From Rhodocollybia butyracea (Eukaryota; Basidiomycota; Agaricomycetes; Agaricales; Omphalotaceae): a stretch of DNA of 64,000 bases. Below the pieces are notes generated by a model. It had not been told where the DNA came from, made no database searches, and worked only from the letters and a program-made list of their open reading frames with translations. The position numbers and the translations under genes were made by a program. Location of the stretch: NCBI GenBank assembly GCA_015501585.1, contig JADNRY010000149.1, forward strand, positions 92,480-156,479, written 5' to 3'. Positions 12,042 to 24,150 of the stretch are shown here, piece by piece. How positions within the stretch are numbered: position 1 is the stretch's first letter; every line of letters begins with the position of its first letter.

Positions 12042-12641
12042 GTTGGTAATTCCCTGTAAAGAGAAACCTTGTGTTTGGTTGGTACTCGCATCATTAAATA
12101 CAGCGCATACTCGCATTCACCCCATTCGATAAGAATCTTGTGATTCTAGTAAGGGGCTGTATAGAAGGTAACGATAAGCCATGGGTATTTCGTGAGCAGT
12201 AGAAACAAAAATCGTGAGTGATGAATATCAGAAAACGTCGAGTCTTCAACAAACAACTTGAACGTCTCAGCGTATGCTACTACATATCAGTACAACGTAT
12301 CTTGCGGTTCCCGTTTAAATTATCACACGATTGGGCATTCGTGAGGAAAGAATCAAACCTACCATGCTGGTCTACGGAGATATCGATGGGAATTTGTTTA
12401 TGGCACACGCGCCAAACCGCCCTAGAAGTTTAGCATCGAGGCTATGCTGGAATTGTCGCGAATAGTGGCGAAGCCAGCACGAGTTCCGGCGAATAAATAA
12501 TGCATAGTGAAAGAAATTAAGAGACCGGATAAATAAGCGCACACACTATTATATGATGCTAATTCCACTGCAACGCCGGATAAGGCCTCTGTTCGCCCTC
12601 TTTTAAAAACGCCAGAGCCTCTAGCATATTTTTCGTCAAGA
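12042..12641. other. Divergent intergenic region
   Basis: About 600 bp between the sedolisin and methyltransferase start codons. It should hold both promoters. I see no gene and no clear motif. Confidence 0.5.
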
Positions 12642-13606
12642 ATGGCTGAAAACTCCCCACCAAGCTCCCCACACGACTCAGAGGAACAGCCATTTGTATC
12701 CCACTATATCTTGCCTTCTACAGAGGATGAACAAGAAAGGTGTGCGTTTATACTTATAGTGGAACCGCCAGACTAATATTCTGGTAGACTCGATTTCCAG
12801 AGTTCATATTTGACGAAAGTTGCGTGTGAGGGACAGCTCATTATCGCTCCAACCACACTTGATTCCGGAGACGAAGTCCTCGAGAGTGCAACGGGAACTG
12901 GTCTGAATTAGTTATCTTGAACGTTTGAACTGGAACTGATTTGCCAGAAGGTATTTGGTTACTCGATCTTGCTCGCAACGTTCACCCGAACGTCTCCCTC
13001 ACCGGCATCGATATTAACCAACGTCTCCTCCCCACTGAGCATCCCAGAAATGTAAGCTTTGCGGTACACACTGTCACAAATCTCCCAGAAACGTGGACTA
13101 GTAGATTTAAACTAGTAAATCAGCGACTAGTCAACGGTGCACTTACATCTGAACAATGGGGAATGGCGTTGGGCGAATTATATCGCGTTTTGAAACCGGG
13201 AGGGTGGATTTAACTTTTGGAGACTGCTCCTGAGACTACAGCCTACAGTGGTCCAAACATGAAGCGCTTTGTGGATGCATTGGTCGCAGTGTATGCCAGC
13301 AGGGGACTTGTGATGGATTCACATAAGACCATTGATCAGCATCTGGTACAAACGGGTTTTGTCAATGTACAAAAGCGGACTGTTGCTCTTCCGAGGCTGG
13401 ATGCACAGAATATGGATGTAGAACACGAGGGTCTTAAGAGGATTATTATGGTCGCGGCGGTACAGCTGAAACAAAGCTTGTTTGCGACTGGGATGTCGGA
13501 AGATGAATTCGATGGTGTGTTGAAAGGAATGGACAAGGAGTGGGATACTCCATCGAGATGCCTATGGCGTTGGACCGTAGCTTACGCCCAGAAGCCATTT
13601 ATTTGA
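12642..13606 (+). pseudogene. Class I SAM-dependent methyltransferase with an in-frame stop
   Basis: The start ATG (12642) is followed by a short polar leader, then three exons. Splicing the second intron at ...CCAGAAG joins SATGT to GIWLLDLA, giving the glycine-rich SAM-binding motif I. An acidic motif II follows (SLTGIDINQRLLP). The YRVLKPGGW motif comes next, and immediately after it ATT is followed by TAA (13211-13213), then by LLETAPETTAYSGPN in the same frame. Relatives normally read GGWIQLLE here, so TAA most likely replaces CAA. The downstream part stays open to 13606. Without read-through the product would lack the C-terminal half of the fold. A sequencing error or a recent nonsense mutation are both possible. 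The substrate is not predictable; the length and layout resemble fungal secondary-metabolism-type methyltransferases. Confidence 0.8.
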
Positions 13607-15200
13607 TTGCACGAATGAATTGTACGAATCATCATATCTATCATCAAACAACCATTCGTTTAAATCCAAAAGAGAGCTATGTCGTCCAGATGACTTGCTG
13701 TATGTCCGTGTGTTGTTTGTACAGAGACGATAAAGAAACCCGTTGCCTCAGTCCCAGCACCAGCCAGCCTGTAAGGTACTTGAATGAAACCAAGAACAAA
13801 CACGTCTGTATCATAGCCTCCACTTCTCCACTGGTTTGATGTTCCAATGGCATGTCATAAAACCTTTGATGTCTTCAGAAAGGCCGTGTGGAGGAAGAAA
13901 GAAAATGAGAGACAAAAAAAGGCGATGGTTGTAGTGATTCCTGGTTCGAGAAGACAACTTGAATATTTGAATTTGCGCAGCGTATTTATGGCACGGCGTT
14001 CGCTTGACTTTGTGAGAGATATTCTAACAAGCATTCTGCAGGGTATGATTTTCTGTGTCGGTTTCTGTACACGGCCAGACTCTCAGATGCGCTTGGTTTA
14101 TCTGCCGGCCGCAGTGCCACACATCAATCTTATTTTTGACCTATTCTTCAAAAATTTTAACCCAAATTTCAAACGGCGTAGATAGCACTAGAACGCAAAT
14201 TTTATTAGTTTTACACTTCAGCGACCACTTGGCTGCACCTGGGACGAACCCTCCACGCTCATCTGTCGTCCTTCCAGATTCCAGAAACAAACGACCACGA
14301 GACCGCTTGCACGTGTTGGTTCATCACTGTCGATTTCTTCCTGAGTCTTTCTTCCTTCCTCTCTCCATTCTTCCAAATTTTCATGCTTCCTTAAGCTTCA
14401 CCTTTCGAGTCATGCAAGAGTTCAAGCCAGCAAGTAGTTCTCAAGCATGCAAGCTCAAGAATCAAGATACAAATATGTAATACCAACGTCCTTCAACTTC
14501 AAGTCATGAAAGCTTCAAGAAATTATTCAACACACGAGAACGACTACAAATAGTAATATCCAAACCCTTCAAGACACTCAAGTATCTCAATATCTCAAGA
14601 CTTCCCCTCCAATCTTTGAGGTGAGGGAGGTTTTTTCGCTAATTTTTCATCCTGTGGATCGAAGCAAGGTTTTCTTCTTTGTATCATTAGTATGAATATG
14701 CGCACAACGTTTGTGCAGTACGACTACAGATAGCATAGCTAGTAATGTGTCGATACAATATATATTATTTTGGCTGCAAACTATCGGGGCACTCGGAATA
14801 AGAACCGGAGACAAGCGGAATAGGATTTGGAAATAATCGGATACGCACATCACGTTGAAACAGAAATTGGTCCCAGAGACGATCCGTTTGCTTCCTGGGA
14901 CTGATTTGATCCCAGTACTGTTGCTCACTTTGACCCTTAGCATCAAAACAATAAAGCCACACACCAGCGGCTCTGGGTTCAACTCAGTTTAATAGATTGG
15001 GCTAGCTGTGTAACAGTCTGTTTGATGGTCGGGACCAGGCGGGTTGATAAATTCACGGTGCATCCACGGGACCCGGCATGGGACCGCGCCGGTCAATTCT
15101 TCTTCAGACTTCAATACTTATCTCACACTCAGCGTAATTTTCACTGGGCCTGAAGTATCATGAGAGACTTCATAGTGGAAGAAGGAACGCATGCCCCGGA
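13607..15200. other. Intergenic region, no gene recognised
   Basis: It contains AT-rich DNA with many short CAAG-type repeats (about 14400-14600) and no frame with family resemblance. Near 15081-15096 there is one extra copy of the GGACCGCGCCGGT core found in the foldback repeat just downstream. Confidence 0.45.
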
Positions 15201-15410
15201 GGAAGGAAGGAAGGAAGGAAGGAATAACCGGCGCGGTCCCACTGAGGAACAGAATCGGTGGCCCCGGCAAGTAAGGAGGGCCAGGTACATCTACTTGCCA
15301 TTCCGATTGTGTGCATCCGCGGCACATATGGCGCGATGTGTGTTGCGCGGGCCCCGGCTGTTCCTCAACGGGACCGCGCCGGTTAATCCTTCCTTCCTTC
15401 CTTCCTTCCT
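15201..15410. repeat. Foldback repeat: two 52 bp inverted arms around a 105 bp spacer
   Basis: The arm 15201-15252 consists of a (GGAA)n run, then TAACCGGCGCGGTCCC, then GAGGAACAG. It is matched in inverted orientation by 15358-15410 with only about three differences. The GGAA microsatellite itself is part of both arms. The structure could extrude as a hairpin or be transcribed as one. No transposase is visible and no target-site duplication is obvious. Confidence 0.8.
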
Positions 15411-15766
15411 ACGTCAACAGCAGCCGCTCAAATTCCAAACCTGACATGATGCACTCAAAACAGAACACTTCCATTTTCAACGTTGCATACAGTAAGTTCG
15501 ACCCCTTTGGAAAACGGACAAGAATCAGGTTTACGAAGTGTCAAGCATAAGCTGCCCTTTGCATCGTTCTTTGCCTCTCCATACAAACTCGTTCAAATCT
15601 CTAGTTGATACAGCTAGCTTCAATGCCTAGAGATATTTTATGTATATGGACCGGCATCAATCTAAATGTAAACCCCTAATAGTAGTGCCTCGACCAAGAT
15701 TAACTGCCAACATTCCTCTTCTGTCTTTTACTCTTCGATCTTCCACCGGTTTTCCAAACTCTAGTC

Positions 15767-16059
15767 CACTGGTGCAACTATCTGTATCGCAGCTATCCCT
15801 TCCATCTGGGTCTAACCGCCTCCTCAATGCTGTCGTGTGCATTATACACATCACAGCAAAAGTCGAAAAACTGCAACCGATGGAAAGGTTTGTTCTAACT
15901 GACGTCGTTTTCTTCTTTCAACTATTGCCCTTGTCTCCCCTAGGCAGACTCTATACGTTTGCTCAAGGCAGGCAGTGAAAACTTGTATAGAGTGCCTCAA
16001 AGTATGAGGATATGACGCGCTCAACATACAGCACTCACAAGTTCAAAACTGTATAAAAA
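15767..16059 (+). promoter_or_regulatory. Conserved IBP upstream block, copy F
   Basis: The lone IBP copy carries the same upstream architecture: a CACTGGTG box near 15767, the GTGTGCATTATACACA palindrome around 15835-15850, TGACGTC at 15900-15906, and a TATAAAAA box at 16052-16059, 74 bp before the ATG. Its conservation at this dispersed locus supports a regulatory role. Confidence 0.65.
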
Positions 16060-16132
16060 CAGTAGCAATGTAGGAGTTGCTTCAGTATCCTCATTCTCAA
16101 CTCGCAGCCAACGACCCAGCCAATTCTTCAGT

Positions 16133-17166
16133 ATGTTCTCTACCCTTAACAAAGCTGCTTGTCTCGGCCTTTGGGTAACCTCATGTTTGATTGCTTTATC
16201 TACCAAAGTTCTGACCTTTGATCCTCAGGCATCGCTCCTCAGTGTTAACGCAGCTCCAGCAGTTGTGAATCTAGGACCCGCCCCCATCAACCTCGGCACC
16301 GCAGCTAATTTTGCGATTCTTTCTCAAACAGGCGTTTCAACCGTTCCCCCGTCTGTCATAAGTAAGTTCATGTCCTAATGTCTTTGTGGCTCCATTCTCA
16401 TCAAGTGCGGCATAGCTGGAAACGTTGGAGTCAGCCCTATCGCAGCAAATTCTCTGACTGGGTTCACGCTCACGCTTGCACCCTCTGGAGAGTTCTCTAC
16501 ATCAACCCAAGTCAAAGGCGACCTTTTCGCCGCGTCTTATGCTCCTCCTACTCCTGCAACATTGACGACTGCGATCGCAAACATGCAGACAGCATTCACC
16601 AGTGCAAATGGTCTTGTCAACCCAGGGTTCACCAATCTTGCTAATGGTAAGTTACGCGTTATAGGTCTTTCGTTGATCCTCGCTGATCATGCTTGATGAT
16701 ATCAGGTGCACTCGGGGGCCTTGTACTCACACCTGCCCTTTATAAATGGACTTCAGCAGTCACTATCAACGCGGCTGGTGTCACTTTCACCGGGACGTCT
16801 GCCGATGGTATGTCTCCGTCATCGACACGTCTTTCTTTACTGACCTCGTCCAAAAAAAGTCTTCGTGCTCCAGATCGCTGGAACCCTCAATTTCGCAGCT
16901 GGTGCCAGAGTTACCCTCGTTGGAGGTGTTCTCGCATCCAATATCTTCTGGGTTGTCTCGGGCTCCGTCACTGCGGCTCCAGGTGCCCACATTGAGGGTG
17001 TCATTCTAGGAAAGACAGCTGTTACCCTGCAAACGGGGACTACGATGAACGGCCGTATTTTGTCTCAAACATTTGTCGCTCTTCAATCAGTAAGCCTCTT
17101 ACTTCCTCTTCATGACCTCGGAGCATGGGTTCACGATACTGCATTTAGGCGACAGTCACTGGATAG
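16133..17166 (+). CDS. Ice-binding protein copy F (DUF3494), 251 aa, dispersed copy
   Basis: A secreted ice-binding protein. Exons: 16133-16174, 16229-16361, 16416-16646, 16706-16807, 16860-17089, 17149-17166. They total 756 bases, all in phase. The signal peptide is followed by NLGPAPINLGTAANFAILS and TGVSTVPPSVITGNVGVSP. The C-terminal part contains GARVTLVGGVLASNIFWVV, APGAHIEGVILGKTAVTLQ and NGRILSQTF. It is the most diverged copy (for example STSTQVKGDLFAASYAPP in exon 3). It has one more codon (VGGVLAS) than A-D in exon 5, as does copy E. It lies inside the 46 kb spacer, on the plus strand, next to Bim1. Intact. Confidence 0.95.
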
Positions 17167-17871
17167 GTAAATTACTGCCACTAGTACTAAGCACTAGTAA
17201 CTTCTTTTCACTTCTCTGGGTAGTTCAGAATTGTTTTCATTGTCACTTTCGGTCTTTCTTGTCTGTGCTCAAAATCGCTTCCATTTTCAAACCCTTGCAT
17301 ATACATACAATACATGTACTGATTCATGTACTATAAAACACACAAAGCACAACGGCTTTTTCGCAACCCTCAGAGGAAAAGCATTGGTTAGAACGAACCT
17401 TTTGCCGTGTATCCTTTCTAGATCTTCAGCGCCCGAAGTCAAAAAGTTATGGTGAGGTGATGCAGATGCAACGATGAATGATGAACAACTTACACCTGCA
17501 TCCGGTGCGCATTTGCAAAGAGGATCTGGACTCATATCAACGCGCTCGACCATGAAGCAAAGCGCTACTACAATCTAAATCACATAAAATATGGCCTTCG
17601 CAGGAGATTTGTCCGAGAGATTCTTGTTTCTGCGGAAGGGTAGATGCATGTCATTTCATACTTTCCAGTATGATGGGCGGAGCAAATCTTCTGGCATCGA
17701 ATCTTGGAAGTATATAGCCTAGTCCTTCGAGGATAGAGATGAATATTATTATCAGTTTGTAAACAAGATCCTCCGCGTGGCGCAAAATTATGTACTAGAC
17801 GGAAACCACGTGAGCAAGTTACGGGTCTTTTTGAACGTCTCTTATTCTGAACTTTTCCTGGTACTTTCGCC
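17167..17871. other. Intergenic region between IBP-F and Bim1
   Basis: About 700 bp with no recognisable gene. The 3' part should hold the Bim1 promoter. Confidence 0.5.
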
Positions 17872-18883
17872 ATGACTTCTAGAGCGGATCTGCTTGCCTG
17901 GTTGAATGAACTTCTTCAAATAAACTACACAAAAGTCGAGCAATGTGGTACAGGAGCGGCGTACTGTCAAGTCATTGACTCCGTCTACGGTGTGTCTTCT
18001 GTAGAATTTACCAGACGCGATCTAATGCTTATCTTATGTTATTTAGGCGACGTACCGATGTCGAGAGTAAAGATGAACGCAAAACACGAATACGAGTACA
18101 TTGCAAATTTCAAAGTAATGCAGACCGTTTTCAAGACGAAGAAAATCGACAAGGTTCGTGATCAGCGAATATCTGTCCGCTAATACTAATACTGATTCTC
18201 GGCCAGCCAATACCCGTGGAGAAGCTCGTCAAGTGCAAGATGCAGTATGTTTTCTTTGACACCATTGGAATGCCCATCACCGACTCGTTATCAGGGATAA
18301 CCTTGAATTTCTTCAGTGGATAAAACGATTTTGGGAACAAAACTACGGCGGACAAGGATATGACCCCGTTGCACGGCGCAAGGGTGCACCCACAGACACT
18401 CCCGCCACCATTGCGCCTTTATCTACTGGTCGAGCTGGCGGCCTGAATGTCGGTGGAGCCCGATCCGGAGGAAGAACGCCCATCTCGGGCCATCGCTCTG
18501 GGTCAGCGCAGCCTAATGAAGCCGTTCAGCAGCTACAGGCTCAGTTGAAAGATATGAGTGGCCATCTGGAGGGATTGGAGAAGGAAAGAGACTTTTACTT
18601 TGCGAAAGTGGGCGCATTTTGATTTTGTTCGAATTATGACTGACCTGCTTTAATAGCTGCGAGATATCGAGATAATTGTACAGAACAAGATAGAGTCAAC
18701 CCAGCAGGAATCAGAAGGTGCTCCGGACGATCCGACTTTATTAGATATTCAGCGTATTTTATATTCGACAGAGGTAGCCTTTCTAAACCTATAGCTCGTT
18801 CGAACACGCTAATCAAATGTGCCCTATCTTAGGATGGCTTCGAGGTACCAGAAGGCGGAGTGGACGAAGAGGAGACCTTCTAG
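17872..18883 (+). CDS. BIM1: EB1-family microtubule plus-end tracking protein, 247 aa
   Basis: EB1/Bim1/Mal3 proteins bind growing microtubule ends and recruit partners. Exons: 17872-17989, 18047-18153, 18207-18244, 18295-18607, 18657-18773, 18833-18883 (744 bases, in phase). Residues 1 to about 105 form the calponin-homology domain: SRADLLAWLNELL, YCQVIDSVYGDVPMSRVK, NFKVMQTVFKTKKIDKPIPVEKLVKCK, DNLEFLQWIKRFWEQNY. A Ser/Gly/Pro-rich linker follows, then a coiled coil (QQLQAQLKDMSGHLEGLEKERDFYF) leading into the EB-homology dimer domain (LRDIEIIVQ). The tail is acidic and ends EEETF, where many relatives end EEY or EEF. An aromatic last residue is kept, as needed for CAP-Gly partners. Confidence 0.97.
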
Positions 18884-19537
18884 CTGCTTTAACTCGCAAG
18901 CTGCAACGCGTCCGTTAACATACTTTCTTTCTGATACATTATTCTCCTTCCTCATCCAACCACTGTACAACCACGTCATTTCTGTATCCTTCCACCCCCA
19001 ACACCAACATCTTGTGGTGTTATCTTCTTGATCAGATCAGGTACTAGAAAGCGGTTCGAAAATTCTGTTTGATGGCCGCACTCGCTTTGCTCATGTAGGA
19101 GTATTTGTCGCCGGGGTGATTGAATGAATAAAGATTACTCGAAATTGAGTAAAGTTGGGTGGAGCCCGCGCAAGCACTCCCCGAAACTTTCGAAGCCCCC
19201 GCGTATTGCACGAGGAAAGTAAACCCTCATAAGTCAGATATCCTAGGCGTTCCTGGCTCGGCTGTACTTACGTTCAAGCTAGTCGAACATCGCACTCGCG
19301 GTCATTGGAGTATAACAGATAGTACTAGTGAAAAACTTGAATAAAGATAGGAATAAAAAAAAGTGTAGTAATGAGCTAAGATAAATGTCCATGACTGGTT
19401 TCAAGCTAAAACAACTGGAGGCTGGAGAAGTGGGTATCGAGTGCTGGAACACGAGGTCGTACATACAGGTAGCAATAAAAGAGGAGCGTGAAGTGTATCG
19501 TAAAAAGATCGTGGTCACGAAATAAATCTGAGGTCAC
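18884..19537. other. Intergenic region
   Basis: The 3' flanks of two convergent genes (Bim1 and the transporter). I see nothing specific in it. Confidence 0.5.
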
Positions 19538-21207
19538 TCATACGCGTGCGAGCAAGTTGGAATTTAAACGAATTTTTACGCCTAAGAAAAGCAAGGATCC
19601 TGCCACCACTGTTGTTCCAGAAAATATGATCATTCCGTGATAAGAGCCGTGATTGTGGGCAAGGATTAATCCGGCTACTGGTCCACCTATGAGCGCTCTA
19701 GAGGAGGGGAAAGAAGTCTGGTAAGTTACGCTGGAAACTGGGAGCGGGGTCTTCCGTACAACGAGAAGATGACGGTGCCCACTGCAGCAATTAGACTAAC
19801 AAAAAACTTACGGAAACGATATGATGCTGTACATTATCCCAATCCTAATCCCGATCTCTCGTATATCCGAGATCTGAGCTACGCAAGGGGTGACCACGGA
19901 AATGAAGGAACCAGAAAAAAATCCGTAGAGAACGGAAAATACGATGAGCGAGGGCAAGGACCTGGCAAACATCCAAGAAACCAATATCAACAGGCCTGCA
20001 ATGAGGGAGGTCGGTGCAAGTAAGTTGAATCTACCGATTCTGTCAGAAAGGACCGCAGGGGCAATGCGACCAAAGACGCCGCCTGCGTTCATGAGGGCTA
20101 GCACGACAAACGACATGTGTGAAGAGATGCCTAAGCTTTGCGCGTAGTCGACAACATAAAAGTACGGAATGAACCAGCCTATGAAAAATTGAAACAGTTC
20201 GCTTTAAAATCGCTGTCTTTTAAAATAAAACACAGACGGAGAATTACTTACCGAGCGCCACTAGACTACCGCCTGCAGCCAAAAGCATGTACGATGAATC
20301 CCTCAAGCACTTCAGACCCATTAACTGTGTCGTAGGCCTGTCTGTTGGGCGAGGCGACTCGCTCACTGTGAGGACAGCGATTCCACAAAGCACAGCACAG
20401 AGAAGTCCCGAAATGCGAGTAGCCCAGCCGAATCCTACACGCACAAACAAGCTCTGGAGCATAATGGGAAAAACAACCCCCCCTGCGCATGAAATCAGCA
20501 TACGTCAATAACCTCATTTCCGAAGAACTTACCGAGACCTGATCCCGCGACAGCGATCCCGGTAGCAGTAGCACGGTACTTGGCAAAGTGTGTCGAGACA
20601 CTCGCCAAAGAAGGGTAGAATCTGTACAAGTCTTGAGAAAACACTCTTGTCAGACGCAGTAAGTTCCGACAACTTACAGCAAACCGACTCCTAGTCCAAA
20701 TAGAATACCCTGCGATAGGATGTACTGATAATATTGGGTAGAAATGCTGGTCATCATGATGCCGAGGACACAACATAACGTGCCGACCAGCATCAAGGCT
20801 CGAGGACCATACATATCGTAAAGGTAACCAATAGGCCCCCCCTAACATCCGAAATTTATAACGTCCGAGCAACGAGTATTGAGATGGAATCAACATACAG
20901 AAAAAAAGAACACCCAGAGTTGAAGAGACCCTATCCAGGCTATAGTCGACGCGTCGAAAGTGCTTAACTGGTGCGTGGTATACCACGCCTGAAATGTTCC
21001 AAACGCGTTCATCTGTCCGAACGTGCAGAAAAGCGCCAGGAAAGCACCAAAGACTGTGAGATAGCCTTTCGCATTGCCACCCATGCCTTCACTCGTATCG
21101 GTGCTCGAGGAGCTGGCGTATGTTGCAGTGCTATCTCGAATGCGTCCCCGCGACTTGCACTCCTCGACCGACTCTGCAATTTGAGATCGTTTTTCAATAT
21201 CAGTCAT
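19538..21207 (-). CDS. MFS transporter of the monocarboxylate (MCT/SLC16-like) family
   Basis: The start ATG at 21207 (MTDIEKRSQIAESVEE) opens a Ser/Thr-rich cytoplasmic leader. Then come about 12 membrane spans. The first is GYLTVFGAFLALFCTFGQMNAFGTF with the short YYT-like loop AWYTTHQL. Next are the motif-A-like loop region (GGPIGYLYDMYGPRALMLVGTL), FYPSLASVSTHFAKYRATATGIAVAGSGLGG, a long central loop with SESPRPTDRPT, and the second half (MSFVVLALMNAGGVFGRIAPAVLSDRIGRF). The C-terminal span is ALIGGPVAGLILAHN. Introns are in phase throughout. This fungal family transports monocarboxylates, riboflavin or related small acids across membranes; the substrate cannot be read from the sequence. 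It is convergent with Bim1. Confidence 0.93.
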
Positions 21208-22702
21208 GGTGGGCAGTTCTCCAAGTGGACTCAGAGAAGGATTCAAGGATGAACTAGCGGCGTCTCAGAGGTTTATAAGGGATACTCATTTTCTATTGAA
21301 CCTTCTAAATAAGAAGAAGGGTGGTCACAGTGATAGAAACTCCGCCCAGGATGCGCCGCTCCCGTTAACACCGGATTGGTGAAGAAGAAAGTGTCAGAAA
21401 AGAAAACGCTTTAGCGCCGGCCGGTCACGATGAATACTGGTAAACAGGTAAAAGGTCAGAAAATCATTGAAGCTGTAATAATTTTGCGGCTCCATTGTGA
21501 AAAGGACTCATCATTTTGCATCAGTTGCGACTGCCCCCGAATCAAAATTCATCATTCTACAGTCGACATGAAACTTAACCACACTCCAGGAAGTTAATTG
21601 ATCCGTCAAGAAACAAACGCTGCACTGATGAGGTCGAGCGTTGACTCCTTCCTGCAACTGCGGCATCCTGTATCATTCTTCGAGTCTGGCTGGCAATGGC
21701 AAGGAACAGCCCGACCGTTACGGGATCGTCACAACTCCAAGGGCCTCCGACAGCTAAACCCGATCTTTTCATCCACGAGCCACCGTTATTAGAACAAACT
21801 CGACGCTGTAAGTCCGAAGGCTTGAAGATCATAGGACCCGGATTATGAGATGAACTGCGAAGCAGACAAACAGCTTAAGGTGTATAACTGATGCCCCTAA
21901 ACTTCTTGATATTGCATCATGAATGCCATGTAGCAATGATGGAGTCGCACCGACATGGACAATAGACATGTTTCTCTGCTATAGGTCTGAGGGCGGTACA
22001 GTATGAACAAACGTCGTTCATGATACCGAGGTTGCTGGTCACGATGAATGCATATGATTCTACAAAGAGAACCAGAGCTTGAATCAAGTTATGCATCCGA
22101 AAAAGAACTCCAGTAGTCTTCTTCTTTTACGAACATTATTTCGAGGCGTCACTACACTTTTGTGACAACAGACTATTTCTTGTCCATCATCAATCTTCGG
22201 ACTTGCAGGCACCCATGGAAAACCCAAGGTGAGGAGATATCTCAGCGGATCCAGTAAACGCCTTGGACTATCAAAAGAGGACGTTTTACAGGGTGGGCTG
22301 GTAGGCATGGAGCAATCTCGTCATTTGGTTCACGCGGTGTGCCCCGCTCGTCACTGAAAAGCTAGATAATACGACGACGTAGCTCTTGAATGCAAAGGCT
22401 TGCATTTTCAGAGTATTACATGCAAAGAGTACGGCAAATGAGGAACCGAACACCAGAGCTCTGAGGTCTGGTGGCTTAGAAGGTACGCTCCGAGTCCGTA
22501 AAGCATCATAAGGCATCCTCTGGAAAGAGCTCCGGAGGTACCAGAGCAAGGCGTGCACAAAAGGAACGCGGAGGTGCCTGTAAAGGAAATTTTCATCAAG
22601 GGGCGAAGAGCATCGATGATAACATTAAAGTTTGACCTTTGAGTGATTCAGTAATGAAAACTATACGTTCAAGCAAGGTACGCGGCGAAAGTGCCTTGAG
22701 GC
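21208..22702. other. Intergenic region, no gene recognised
   Basis: About 1.5 kb with only short, unsupported frames on both strands. The first part is the transporter promoter. Confidence 0.45.
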
Positions 22703-23516
22703 TCAAGCCCCAATTTCCTCGTCCTCGTTGTTATCCTTCCTTCGGGAAGCTTTCAGTTGCCTGTAACGAGTGATAGCGTTCTCTCGTTCCTGTGCCATCA
22801 TAGCTTTCTGAGCCAATGAAAGAACACCATCTCGTTTCGCTACTGTCGAGCTGGAAGTTTTTTGTGCAGAAACTCCTCTGGGAAGCCGCATAAGTTCTGG
22901 AGGAGCTTGAGCGATATCGTTAAGACGACGAGGAGCTGATGAGGAAAGGGACTGAAACTCCATTGGCCGGCCAGAGTGTTTCAAAGATAAAGGCTCTACC
23001 AACGAGGGGGTATCGTCAGTGGATTTTGTTTTGTGGGACGACTTTTGTGCAGGTTTGCCCGAAGATTCTTGATGGCGAGCATGACGAACAACTGCATTAG
23101 ACGATTGGACAGCACTTTTGACCAACGGACGCATGTCGTCTTCAACCCGTCTATAAATGGTCTTGGACAAGACTGACAAACACCGATAAAGTAGCACATA
23201 CTTGTTGTAATGCTGCAAAGATTCTCCTGGCAATATACCCGACACTTTTCCGTTCAGTTTTCGTCTCTTGGCTTCGGTCTTTTCCTCCGGCTCTCCACTT
23301 GCGATCTTTCGTTTCTTGAACTGCTCGCGGACATTGGCTGCATTGAGAACGCGAGCGAGAGATTTTGGTATAGCCTCATTGCTAAGAGATTGTTTTGAGG
23401 GTGCGAGGTCTTCGCCCCTAGGATGAGCTGTAAGAGCGAGTTAAGATCACGGAAGAAACCTACTTCAAATTTCGTTGTTGTTCTCTAATCGATCGTTTAG
23501 CTCGCTTATGAGGCAT
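22703..23516 (-). CDS. Conserved fungal basic protein, probably nuclear, function unknown
   Basis: The ATG at 23516 gives MPHKRAKRSIREQQRNLK, a strongly basic N-terminus resembling a nuclear or nucleolar signal. Two introns are supported. One ends at ...CCTAG and joins K to GEDLAPSKQSLSNEAIPKSLARVLNA. The second ends at ...TTATAG and joins HYNK to RVEDDMRPLVKSAV. The C-terminal half is Ser/Lys-rich with a conserved-looking block (RPMEFQSLSSSAPRRLNDIAQAPPEL, then LSLAQKAMMAQERENAITRYRQLKASRRK). It ends in an acidic tail. I do not recognise a catalytic domain. The charge pattern suggests a ribosome-biogenesis or chromatin-associated role, which is a guess. Confidence 0.8.
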
Positions 23517-24150
23517 GAAAAAGTTGAAGAAAAAAACAGATCTTGATTTGGCAAAACAGCTTTGATATTGGCCTGTTTTCACGTGGTCAAGTTCGCAGCA
23601 CATGATGCATTTCGTCTGAAATTTCTCCATAAATCTTCTCTTTGCAACGGACCTCTATCATTACAACGGACCGTAAGCCTATTCTACGATGGTACCTTGT
23701 CACAGGAGCAGTATCCTGCAGTATCTGGCACAGGGTCGGACTCCGGACTCAGCTGGATTGGATTGTGAAGGTTGCCAGTTTTTTCTCCGACGAGGGTATT
23801 GTTGAGAGGGTTTCTTCCAAATTAAGAACAGACGTTGTGTCGTAGAACCTAACCGACCCTTGCAGCCCTTGCAGAATTTTCAACGTTTCAATCACGGAGC
23901 CATACTCAAGATGCATGTTATCTCTAAATCTCCGAGAACATCAATCCAAGTGATGGACACGGATGGACTCCCTTGGATTAGCATGTGCTCCCTTGATTTC
24001 GCTCAGTCCTCTATACCATTTGACTATACAAGCCTCAAGGTGCATCTCGCTATTGCATGGTCACTGGCTAGCAGTCAATTCAATCGCCATGATATAAAGC
24101 GCATGAAATCTGGCCCTGCATGCTGGACAAAGCTTATCTCTCTGCCCAAT
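23517..24150. other. Divergent intergenic region
   Basis: About 630 bp between two divergent genes. An open frame runs into the carboxypeptidase from 23860, but the signal peptide at 24151 is a much better start. Nothing else seen. Confidence 0.5.

Noticed and set aside
13217..13606. Second half of the methyltransferase as a separate gene
   Set aside because: It continues the first half in the same frame after a single stop codon and lacks a promoter or start of its own.
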